From Flavisolibacter sp. (GTDB lineage Bacteria; Bacteroidota; Bacteroidia; Chitinophagales; Chitinophagaceae): a stretch of 47,389 nt of DNA. Shown piece after piece: positions 41,011 through 47,389 of this stretch. The stretch spans positions 1 to 47,389 of the forward strand of contig JAQBNG010000048.1 of assembly GCA_028288675.1 (NCBI GenBank), given 5' to 3'. A program made the position numbers and the translations under genes. The notes beneath the pieces are model-generated. The model was not told where the DNA came from. It saw nothing but the letters and a program-made list of their open reading frames with translations, and searched no databases. Positions within the stretch are counted from its first letter, which is position 1. Every line of letters begins with the position of its first letter.

Positions 41011-42180
41011 TCATTTCCCTTGATAAATGCTGATATAAGCGTCTACACATTTTTCCATTTCAAACTTGGAAAACGCTTTTGCAGCAAGCAAAGACTTTTC
41101 TGTAAGAAATTCTTTGTTCTGATAAAATTCTAAAAGGGATTTGTATAAATCTTCCGTTTGTACCTGCCCGTTTACCAGCGGAAGAATCGTTCCCGCTAAT
41201 GCGCCACTTTCCTCTTCGGTTAACATATTCTGCAGTTCTCCAACATCCGAAGCAATTACAGGCTTCCCGCAACTAAGCGCCTCAATCACTGAATAAGGTA
41301 GTGACTCCGTGCTATGATGCGAAGGCAGCACCATCACATCGCATGACTTAATAACCGCTAGTACATCTTCACGGTAACCTAAAAATGAAATGTGATTGTA
41401 GTTACTAAACTCCTTTTGCAGCTCACGTAAATATTTTCCATCACCAGCCAATCTTAATCGACAAGGCCTGTCCAATAAAAGGAAGGCCTCAATCAAAACA
41501 CGCCAGCCCTTGCCCTGCAAGCCTCTTGCTACCATGCCAACGGTAAACACATCATTACTATTGCGAGTAACGGTATTAGCATGTTGCGAAGTCCCCTTCG
41601 AAAAACCGTAATAAATTTTGCACAATTTATTGTCAGTGAGCTGCTGCGTGTCTATAAAAAAACGACGCTGTTCCTCAGAAGCCAACACCCATTTATGAAC
41701 GCTTTTTTTCAAATAAGCAAGTTTGTTTTCAAAATGATTCCAAATGGAGCGATTGTATTTTCTATGATGCTCGTATTGCTCTTTATAATCGCCGTGTACA
41801 GACACAATATGTAAAGCTTTGTGCCGCTTAAGCCTGCTGATTAAGTAGTCAGCTTTGGGATAATGCGTATGAAAGACATCGGTATTATCTGCATAGCGTT
41901 TGGTGATAATGCGCTTATGAAACCAATCCACGATTGAAAAATCGGAACGCAAATGAAATAATAAGCTATCCAGTTTTCTTAAAAGGGAGCGAAAAGGTAA
42001 GTGCAATCGTATAATGGATACATTGGGATACAATCCAGTCAGTGCCAGATTTTCTAAATCGTCGTTCAACAGTAAAACCCGCACACTTACGTTGCGGTTT
42101 TGTAAGGCCTCGGCAAGCCGTAAAATAAACGCCTGCGCCCCGCCCTCCATTAAATTTTCTGTAACCATTAAAGCCCTCAT
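41011..42180 (-). CDS. Glycosyltransferase family 4
   Basis: This 389-residue GT-B protein begins MRALMVTENLMEGGAQAFIL and has the donor domain with DVFTVGMVARGLQGKGWRVL, HISFLGYREDVLAVIKSCDV and PSHHSTESLPYSVIEALSCG, the GT4 E-x7-E motif. It is monocistronic, convergent with the GT2 at 40135 and divergent from the GT2 at 42292. A TAnnTTTG box at 42209-42216 lies 29 bases upstream of the start. Confidence 0.9.
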   Translation of the reverse strand: MRALMVTENLMEGGAQAFILRLAEALQNRNVSVRVLLLNDDLENLALTGLYPNVSIIRLHLPFRSLLRKLDSLLFHLRSDFSIVDWFHKRIITKRYADNTDVFHTHYPKADYLISRLKRHKALHIVSVHGDYKEQYEHHRKYNRSIWNHFENKLAYLKKSVHKWVLASEEQRRFFIDTQQLTDNKLCKIYYGFSKGTSQHANTVTRNSNDVFTVGMVARGLQGKGWRVLIEAFLLLDRPCRLRLAGDGKYLRELQKEFSNYNHISFLGYREDVLAVIKSCDVMVLPSHHSTESLPYSVIEALSCGKPVIASDVGELQNMLTEEESGALAGTILPLVNGQVQTEDLYKSLLEFYQNKEFLTEKSLLAAKAFSKFEMEKCVDAYISIYQGK

Positions 42181-42208
42181 GGTTGTAACGCTTGATATTT
42201 GTTGTGGT

Positions 42209-42216
42209 CAAAAATA
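42209..42216 (-). promoter_or_regulatory. TATTTTTG -7 box for the GT4 gene at 41011
   Basis: On the minus strand TATTTTTG is an exact TAnnTTTG match, and it leaves a leader of about 20 bases before the ATG at 42180. No good TTTG at -33 is seen at standard spacing, so the call rests on the -7 box and position. Confidence 0.4.
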
Positions 42217-42247
42217 GGTACACATCCAAGACGGTCCTTCTTCAATA

Positions 42248-42278
42248 TTGCAATAGTCTTCAGAATTATTTACTTTTC
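42248..42278 (+). promoter_or_regulatory. Divergent promoter candidate for the GT2 gene at 42292
   Basis: TTG at 42248-42250 and TACTTTTC at 42271-42278 (one base off TAnnTTTG) are separated by 20 bases, the usual Bacteroidota spacing. The predicted start of transcription is a few bases before the ATG at 42292, which supports that start codon over the upstream ATG at 42199. Confidence 0.4.
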
Positions 42279-42291
42279 TTTGTTCTCATTC

Positions 42292-43182
42292 ATGACACCA
42301 GATGCAGTTTTTGTAATACTTGTTACCTATAACCGTTTGCCTTATCTGCAACAAGTGCTGCAAGCGTTGCTATTCCAAACGTTTCAACCTAAAAAAATCA
42401 TTGTAGTTAATAACGGCTCCACTGACGGTACGGCCGAATGGCTTTCTACACAAAATGCTTACACTGTCATCAACCAGCAAAACAGCGGTGGTGCAGGCGG
42501 ATTTTATACAGGTGTTAAGGCGGCGTTTGATGAAGGTGCCGAGTGGATTTGGATGATGGATGATGACGTAGTGCCCGATCCGAACTGTCTTGAAATACTG
42601 TTGCAACATACTTCTATTTCTTCTTGTTTGCATCCACTACATATTCAAATAGATGGAACGGTGCAGGAGGAAGAGCGTTGGTTTAACCCGGCCGACTGTA
42701 GCGTTACCAATTATTTCAATTCTTCTTTCAAAAGTGGAAAAAAGGTATGGTTTAGAAATACAGGATCGTTCGAGGGTATGTTAATATCAAAAGAAGTCGT
42801 AGCAAAAGTCGGCTTTCCCGATAAACGTTTTTTTCTTTTTCATGATGATCTAATTTATGGATGGTTAGCGCACAAGCATACAAATACTAGTGTAATTGCA
42901 GACGCTGTAATGCGTAAATTACCTGTGCATCGCAGCCCGTCTTCAGCCTATACATACCTATATTATGCGTTCCGAAACTTATGGTTGCTGGAGGAGTATG
43001 CTGCAGGAGAAGTTAAGGGTTTGAACGGATATCGAAAAAGAAGAATACGCTTACAATTTATTTACGAGGCGTATAAAATTTTTCGGTTGAAAGACTATCC
43101 GGATAAGAGTAAAGCAGTACGCATTTTATTTAAAGCGTACAATGATTATTGCAGAAAGAAAGGAGGAAAAACATTTTTATGA
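42292..43182 (+). CDS. Glycosyltransferase family 2 (galactofuranosyl/rhamnosyltransferase-like)
   Basis: The ATG at 42292 gives a 296-residue GT2 protein (AVFVILVTYNRLPYLQQVLQ, VVNNGSTDGTAEWL). QNSGGAGGFYTGVKAAFDEG and WMMDDDVVPDPN at 88-97 are typical of the GlfT/rhamnosyltransferase-like subgroup. NTGSFEGMLISKEVVAKVGF and FHDDLIYGWL form the acceptor site. The frame is open to 42199 but the added 31 residues do not look like protein. Its stop overlaps the next start as ATGA, so it is translationally coupled to the GT4 gene. Subfamily is inferred from pattern only. Confidence 0.88.
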   Translation: MTPDAVFVILVTYNRLPYLQQVLQALLFQTFQPKKIIVVNNGSTDGTAEWLSTQNAYTVINQQNSGGAGGFYTGVKAAFDEGAEWIWMMDDDVVPDPNCLEILLQHTSISSCLHPLHIQIDGTVQEEERWFNPADCSVTNYFNSSFKSGKKVWFRNTGSFEGMLISKEVVAKVGFPDKRFFLFHDDLIYGWLAHKHTNTSVIADAVMRKLPVHRSPSSAYTYLYYAFRNLWLLEEYAAGEVKGLNGYRKRRIRLQFIYEAYKIFRLKDYPDKSKAVRILFKAYNDYCRKKGGKTFL

Positions 43183-44291
43183 AAAAGAGTGTTGCCATTG
43201 TTTGCTCCCGGTTAGATCTGCAAGGTGGCATCGAACGAGCTTCTGTTAACCTGGCACATTTGTTTTTGAATAACGGCCACAAAGTATCAATCATTATACT
43301 GGATTGCACAGCAAAATTATTTTACACTGTTGATGAACGTATAACAATCGTCCAGGAAAATCTTCACTTCGGAATTACACAGACCGGGAACATGGCGACC
43401 CGCAAAATAGCCTTCCTGCATCATATTGTCAAGCTTAGAAAAATTTATAAAGGACTGCGTCCCGATTACATTATCTCTACAGAATACTCTTTAACGGTGC
43501 CAACAGTTTTCGCGGCAAAAGACCTGTCTTCAAAATTAATAGGATGGGAACATCACCATTTTTATTGGATGCAAAAAAACAAATTCTGGAGCTTATTATT
43601 TCGATATGCCTACCCGAAACTTGACAAAGTAGTTAATCAAAACAAAGCTGAGAAGAAGCTATTCGAGAATATTGGATGCAAAGCTGTGGCAATTCCTTAC
43701 GTTACTCCGCAACAAAAAATTACAGCTCCATTAGATAATAAAGTTATATTATCGATTGGCTGGCTTATTAAACGAAAAGGCGTTGATTTGATACCAGAGA
43801 TAGCTGAAAAAATTTTTAAGCAATTTCCTAATTGGAGTTGGAAAATTATCGGGGAAGGAGAAGAATATACTTCGTTAAAAGAGGAATTGGAAAAAAGAGG
43901 GATAGAAAAAAATATTGTTATCCAAAAGCCCGGTTCGCCAGCAATTGAAAAAGAATACCTGAATGCTTCCGTTTTTGTACTCTTGTCTCGCTTTGAATGT
44001 TTGCCCCTGGTATTACTTGAGGCCACGTCTTTCGGCGTGCCCTGTATAGCTTTTGATTGCCCCACAGGCCCTGCATTTATTATTAACGATAAGGTCGATG
44101 GTCTCCTAATTGAACAGGATAATACTGATGCTATGGCCGAAGCAATTATTAGCTTAATCAGCAATAATGAAAAAAGGAAGATGTATGGTGAAGCGGCCCA
44201 TCAAAACAATGCCCGCTTTTCACCGGAAAATGTATATGCACGTTGGGAAGAACTTTTTGCTGAATTTGATTCTGAACGTACAAGGAAGTGA
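43179..44291 (+). CDS. Glycosyltransferase family 4
   Basis: The ATG at 43179 gives a 370-residue GT-B protein (MKKSVAIVCSRLDLQGGIER). A strong Shine-Dalgarno AGGAGG at 43161-43166 precedes it, which is unusual here and decides the start over an in-frame ATG at 43149. The donor domain has VILSIGWLIKRKGVDLIPEI, then NASVFVLLSRFECLPLVLLEA with the GT4 motif. It overlaps the GT2 stop (ATGA), and ends 56 bases before the lepA stop on the other strand. Confidence 0.9.
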   Translation: MKKSVAIVCSRLDLQGGIERASVNLAHLFLNNGHKVSIIILDCTAKLFYTVDERITIVQENLHFGITQTGNMATRKIAFLHHIVKLRKIYKGLRPDYIISTEYSLTVPTVFAAKDLSSKLIGWEHHHFYWMQKNKFWSLLFRYAYPKLDKVVNQNKAEKKLFENIGCKAVAIPYVTPQQKITAPLDNKVILSIGWLIKRKGVDLIPEIAEKIFKQFPNWSWKIIGEGEEYTSLKEELEKRGIEKNIVIQKPGSPAIEKEYLNASVFVLLSRFECLPLVLLEATSFGVPCIAFDCPTGPAFIINDKVDGLLIEQDNTDAMAEAIISLISNNEKRKMYGEAAHQNNARFSPENVYARWEELFAEFDSERTRK

Positions 44292-44347
44292 CACAACAGG
44301 CGATGCCATAAAATACAAGGGCTGGTTATCAAAAGCGCATTGAGAAT

Positions 44348-46135
44348 TTAATCCAGTTTCAACACCGCCAAAAAAGCCTCCTGCGGCACTTCCACGTTAC
44401 CAATCTGGCGCATACGCTTCTTACCTTCTTTTTGCTTTTCAAGCAGTTTACGCTTACGGCTGATATCGCCACCATAACATTTGGCGGTTACATCTTTACG
44501 CATGGCGGAGATATTTTCACGGGCAACCACCTTGGCGCCAATAGCGGCCTGGATGGCGATCTGGAATTGCTGGCGTGGTAACAACTCTTTCAATTTTTCG
44601 CAAAGCTTACGGCCAAAATCCTGGGCCCTTCCGCGGTGAATCAAAGCGCTTAAGGCATCCACGTTTTCATTATTCAACAGGATGTCCATCTTCACAATAT
44701 CCGCTTCGCGATAACCAATTGGATGATAGTCGAAAGATGCATAACCACGGGTTTGCGACTTTAATTTATCGTAGAAGTCAAATACAATTTCTGTTAGGGG
44801 CATCTCAAAAATCAATTCCACACGGCTTTGTGTTAGGTAGCTTTGGTTAAGAAGTATGCCACGCTTGCCCAGGCACAAGGTCATAATGTTACCAATGTAA
44901 TCGGGCTTGGTAATTATCTGTGCGTTGATAAAAGGTTCCTCAATCCTGTCTGTCTTTACAGACTCAGGCATCTCTGTTGGGTTGTTTACAATAACCTTTT
45001 CACCCTTGGTTGTGTAAGCAATAAAACTTACGTTGGGAACCGTTGTAATTACTGTTTGATTAAATTCCCTTTCCAGCCTTTCCTGGATAATTTCCATGTG
45101 CAGCAATCCAAGAAAGCCGCAACGAAACCCAAAACCAAGTGCCTGCGAAGTTTCCAACTCAAACGTAAGGGAAGCATCGTTTAACTGCAGTTTATCCATG
45201 CAATCACGCAGCTCTTCAAATTCATCTGTATTCACCGGGAAGATTCCTGCAAATACCATCGGCTTTACTTCCTGGAAGCCTTGAATTATTTCCTTCGTAG
45301 GATTCAAAGCATCGGTGATTGTATCACCAACTTTTACTTCTTTGGCTACTTTTATACCAGTGATAATATAGCCTACATCACCCGCAAAAACTTCCTTCTT
45401 AGCTTCTAAACCCAGTTTCAAAATTCCTACTTCATCGGCTTCGTATTCCTGGTTGGTAGATACAAACTTTACTTTTTGCCCTTTTTTAATGGAGCCATTG
45501 CGTACGCGGTAATAAACTATTATACCCCGGAAAGGGTTGTAAACAGAATCAAAAATCAGGGCTTGCAATGGTGCATCTATAGTGCCTTTCGGTGCAGGAA
45601 TGCGCTCTATAATGGCTTCTAGAACAGCATCAACACCAACGCCTGTACGACCACTGGCTAATAAAATATCATCAGGCTTACAGCCAATCAATTCAATGAT
45701 CTGATCTTTTACTTCTTCTATCATTGCTCCATCCATGTCAATCTTATTAATGACAGGAATGATCTCTAAATCATTTTCAATAGCGAGATATAAGTTTGAA
45801 ATGGTTTGCGCCTGTATCCCTTGTGTCGCATCCACCAACAGCAGTACACCTTCGCAGGCAGCAAGGGCCCGACTTACTTCGTAGCTGAAGTCAACGTGAC
45901 CTGGTGTATCAATAAGGTTTAAAACATAATTTTCATTCTTATGCTTGTGATTGATCTGGATTGCATGGCTTTTAATGGTAATGCCTTTTTCTCTTTCCAG
46001 ATCCATATCGTCCAGCACCTGGTCCATCATTTCCCGTTCAGAAATTGTATTGGTAACTTGTAAAAGACGGTCGGCAAGAGTGCTTTTACCGTGATCAATA
46101 TGTGCGATGATGCAAAAATTCCGGATGTTCTTCAT
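44348..46135 (-). CDS. lepA: Elongation factor 4 (LepA)
   Basis: This 595-residue GTPase has G1 AHIDHGKST at residues 11-19, G3 [21 protein letters not shown]4 NKID and the LepA-specific C-terminus [20 protein letters not shown]. It back-translocates or remodels stalled ribosomes. Length and motifs match the family exactly. The start at 46135 ([10 protein letters not shown]) is chosen over 46165 because the latter lies inside a TAnnTTTG promoter box (46163-46170) and the extra residues are not in the family. It is the leftmost housekeeping gene and borders the polysaccharide locus. Confidence 0.97.
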   Translation of the reverse strand: MKNIRNFCIIAHIDHGKSTLADRLLQVTNTISEREMMDQVLDDMDLEREKGITIKSHAIQINHKHKNENYVLNLIDTPGHVDFSYEVSRALAACEGVLLLVDATQGIQAQTISNLYLAIENDLEIIPVINKIDMDGAMIEEVKDQIIELIGCKPDDILLASGRTGVGVDAVLEAIIERIPAPKGTIDAPLQALIFDSVYNPFRGIIVYYRVRNGSIKKGQKVKFVSTNQEYEADEVGILKLGLEAKKEVFAGDVGYIITGIKVAKEVKVGDTITDALNPTKEIIQGFQEVKPMVFAGIFPVNTDEFEELRDCMDKLQLNDASLTFELETSQALGFGFRCGFLGLLHMEIIQERLEREFNQTVITTVPNVSFIAYTTKGEKVIVNNPTEMPESVKTDRIEEPFINAQIITKPDYIGNIMTLCLGKRGILLNQSYLTQSRVELIFEMPLTEIVFDFYDKLKSQTRGYASFDYHPIGYREADIVKMDILLNNENVDALSALIHRGRAQDFGRKLCEKLKELLPRQQFQIAIQAAIGAKVVARENISAMRKDVTAKCYGGDISRKRKLLEKQKEGKKRMRQIGNVEVPQEAFLAVLKLD

Positions 46136-46162
46136 GGTGCGAAGTGCTGCTTTTAAGAGGGG

Positions 46163-46170
46163 CAAAGATA
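46163..46170 (-). promoter_or_regulatory. TATCTTTG -7 box for lepA
   Basis: On the minus strand TATCTTTG is an exact TAnnTTTG match about 28 bases before the lepA ATG at 46135. A -33 element is weak (TTTT at 46189-46192). It makes the ATG at 46165 an unlikely start. Confidence 0.5.
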
Positions 46171-46265
46171 GGCGGCTGAGCCTGAATTAAAAGGAGGCTG
46201 TAAAGGTGTTTAACATTATGGGCAAATGCGTATAAAAGCTGCCTGTTATCGTTACGTAGCACCAC

Positions 46266-46610
46266 CTAAATCTGTAGCAGGCTTCTCTGCTTTTTTGTTA
46301 GCTTTTTCACCACAAGGCCATAGCTGGTGGTAATAAATGTTTCCCATTCTTTTAAGGATAGCCTTGCATCGATGGAAACCGAAACCCATTTTGCTCTTGC
46401 TAAATAAGGAGCTGGTATAAATCCTTCCCTGTTTGTTGTTTCTTCAAACACGTCATCATCAACTTTAAAAGAACACTTGAATGGTTCTTCAAACGAGGTA
46501 ACGCAAAACATTTTATCGCCTACCGAAAATACTAAGTCAGCGCCCCATTTTATAGCTTCTGTTGAAGCTGGCAAAGCCAGGCAAAAACTTCTAATGTTTT
46601 CTGCATTCAT
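46266..46610 (-). CDS. MmcQ/YjbR family protein
   Basis: This 114-residue protein matches the MmcQ/YjbR (DUF419-type) family: MNAENIRSFCLALPASTEAI at the start, WGADLVFSVGDKMFCVTSFE, FKVDDDVFEETTN and APYLARAKWVSVSIDARLSL. These small double-wing proteins may bind DNA, but their role is not settled. It lies between lepA and infC in the same orientation and after a terminator, so it probably has its own promoter. Confidence 0.9.
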   Translation of the reverse strand: MNAENIRSFCLALPASTEAIKWGADLVFSVGDKMFCVTSFEEPFKCSFKVDDDVFEETTNREGFIPAPYLARAKWVSVSIDARLSLKEWETFITTSYGLVVKKLTKKQRSLLQI

Positions 46611-46615
46611 GCTGC

Positions 46616-46656
46616 TAAAAAAAAAATCCTCCGCGTTGTTACGGAGGATTTTTATG
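46616..46656. terminator. Intrinsic terminator after infC
   Basis: AAAAATCCTCCG at 46622-46633 pairs with CGGAGGATTTTT at 46642-46653 with an 8-base loop, flanked by A and T runs on both sides. It separates infC from the MmcQ/YjbR gene and can work in both directions. Confidence 0.9.
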
Positions 46657-46707
46657 AAATTTAAGTTTGCGGTTAACGATGGAGGTGCTAACTGTAAACT
46701 TAAACTC

Positions 46708-47322
46708 TTAACTCGCCTGCGGCTTTAACTCACCGCCCTTTGGTTTCTTACTTGTTTTAGGTGTAAAGATGGCAAGCATTCTTTTGCCTTCCAGCTTCGG
46801 CATGCTTTCTAATTGTCCTACGTCTTTTAAACGATCAGCAAACTTCAATAAGAGAAGTTCACCCCGGTCTTTAAACTGTATCGCACGTCCTTTGAATTGC
46901 ACATATGCTTTCACTTTATTGCCATCTTTTAAAAAGCCTTCCGCATGTTTTGATTTAAAATCAAAATCATGATCATCCGTATTAGGGGTAAAGCGAATTT
47001 CCTTCATCTCGGTCGTCTTCGCCTTAGCCTTCATTTCCTTTTCTTTCTTCTTCTTATCGTAAAGGAATTTGTTATAGTCAATGATACGGCAAACCGGGGG
47101 ATCTGCTTGCGGAGAAATTTCAACCAGGTCAAGTTCCATATCCTGCGCCATCTTTTGCGCATCCTGCGTTGGATAAACTCCAATTGTTACATTCTCACCT
47201 ACCAGCCTCACTTGTGCTACTCTAATGTGGTGATTGATTCTGTGTTCTGCTTCTTTGCGGGGAGCAAAGCGTCCCCTGTTAAATCCACCAGGCTTAAATC
47301 CGCCTCTGTTTGGTAATGCCAT
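46708..47322 (-). CDS. infC: Translation initiation factor IF-3
   Basis: This 204-residue protein has IF-3 motifs: EHRINHHIRVAQVRLVGENV at the N-domain, DLVEISPQADPPVCRIIDYN, then KEIRFTPNTDDHDFDFKSKH and GKRMLAIFTPK in the C-domain. It prevents premature subunit joining and tunes start-site choice. The N-terminal 24 residues form a Gly/Arg/Phe-rich extension that is normal in Bacteroidota. It is followed by a terminator and not by rpmI-rplT, with which infC is usually grouped. The upstream gene is beyond the window edge. Confidence 0.97.
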   Translation of the reverse strand: MALPNRGGFKPGGFNRGRFAPRKEAEHRINHHIRVAQVRLVGENVTIGVYPTQDAQKMAQDMELDLVEISPQADPPVCRIIDYNKFLYDKKKKEKEMKAKAKTTEMKEIRFTPNTDDHDFDFKSKHAEGFLKDGNKVKAYVQFKGRAIQFKDRGELLLLKFADRLKDVGQLESMPKLEGKRMLAIFTPKTSKKPKGGELKPQAS

Positions 47323-47389
47323 TTACGTTTTTTAAGATTAAAACCTTGTCCCTAAAGGGAACTTAGGTATAAGAAACTTTTGTTGTTTT
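47323..47389 (-). other. Leader of infC, cut by the window edge
   Basis: These 67 bases upstream of the infC start contain no recognisable gene. They include CCTAAGTTCCCTTTAGG on the minus strand, a partly symmetrical stretch at 47351-47367 that may belong to a leader hairpin. Nothing more can be supported. Confidence 0.3.

Noticed and set aside
43697-44164. 155-codon open frame on the minus strand
   Set aside because: It is antisense to the GT4 donor domain at 43179 and shows no own signal.
46136-46165. Earlier ATG for lepA at 46165
   Set aside because: The extra ten residues are not part of LepA and this ATG overlaps a TAnnTTTG promoter box.
1-47389. CRISPR arrays, tRNA or rRNA genes, IS elements
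   Set aside because: No regularly spaced repeats, no tRNA- or rRNA-like segments and no transposase-like frame were seen.

Overview
The window looks like a chromosomal segment of a Bacteroidota bacterium, most likely of the Chitinophagaceae type. The evidence is a C-terminal type IX secretion (T9SS) sorting domain, a DUF4199 protein, a short secreted protein ending in a P-I-D-G-G sorting tail, moderate to low GC, few Shine-Dalgarno sites, and TAnnTTTG-type -7 boxes close to start codons. Species cannot be named from the sequence alone.

Most of the window is a large surface or exopolysaccharide biosynthesis and export locus with about 18 glycosyltransferase-type genes. From 19700 down to the left edge, one long minus-strand array runs wza-like, wzc-like, wzm-like (ABC permease), a scar of two broken genes, GT2, cupin, methyltransferase, perosamine-synthase-like aminotransferase, GT4, wzt-like (ABC ATPase), FkbM methyltransferase, then GT2, GT2, GT4, an unrecognised gene, GT8, GT2, a GT8-like gene and a GT4 cut by the window edge. 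Upstream of it, asnB and a GT4 form a second minus-strand pair (20147-23039).

From 23557 to 30222 lies a mixed region: a small secreted protein with a PEP-CTERM-like tail, a 1098-residue T9SS-exported beta-helix protein with a duplicated module, a zinc-ribbon methyltransferase, a small membrane-anchored orphan, and gmd (GDP-mannose 4,6-dehydratase).

From 30382 to 40980 a plus-strand array carries a dihydroorotase homologue that has lost its metal ligands, a DUF4199 protein, a GtrB/DPM-like GT2, a GT4, gmhA, a GmhB-like HAD phosphatase, a secreted orphan, and a second complete ABC exporter (permease plus Wzt-type ATPase) followed by a methyltransferase and two transferase-like genes. A divergent GT4 and a GT2-GT4 pair (41011-44291) close the polysaccharide locus. 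The right end is housekeeping: lepA, an MmcQ/YjbR protein and infC.

Working model (inference): activated sugars are made partly here (gmd plus perA-like suggests GDP-perosamine; gmhA plus HAD suggests heptose precursors). Glycans are assembled on the cytoplasmic face by GT2/GT4/GT8 enzymes, decorated by methyltransferases, exported by two Wzm/Wzt pairs, and at least one product passes through the Wza/Wzc-type apparatus. The most notable oddities are the wzt/unknown chimeric scar next to wzm, two ABC exporters in one locus, an Asn in place of the Walker B Asp in the Wzc kinase, the metal-site-less dihydroorotase, and the sorting-tail protein next to a T9SS cargo.
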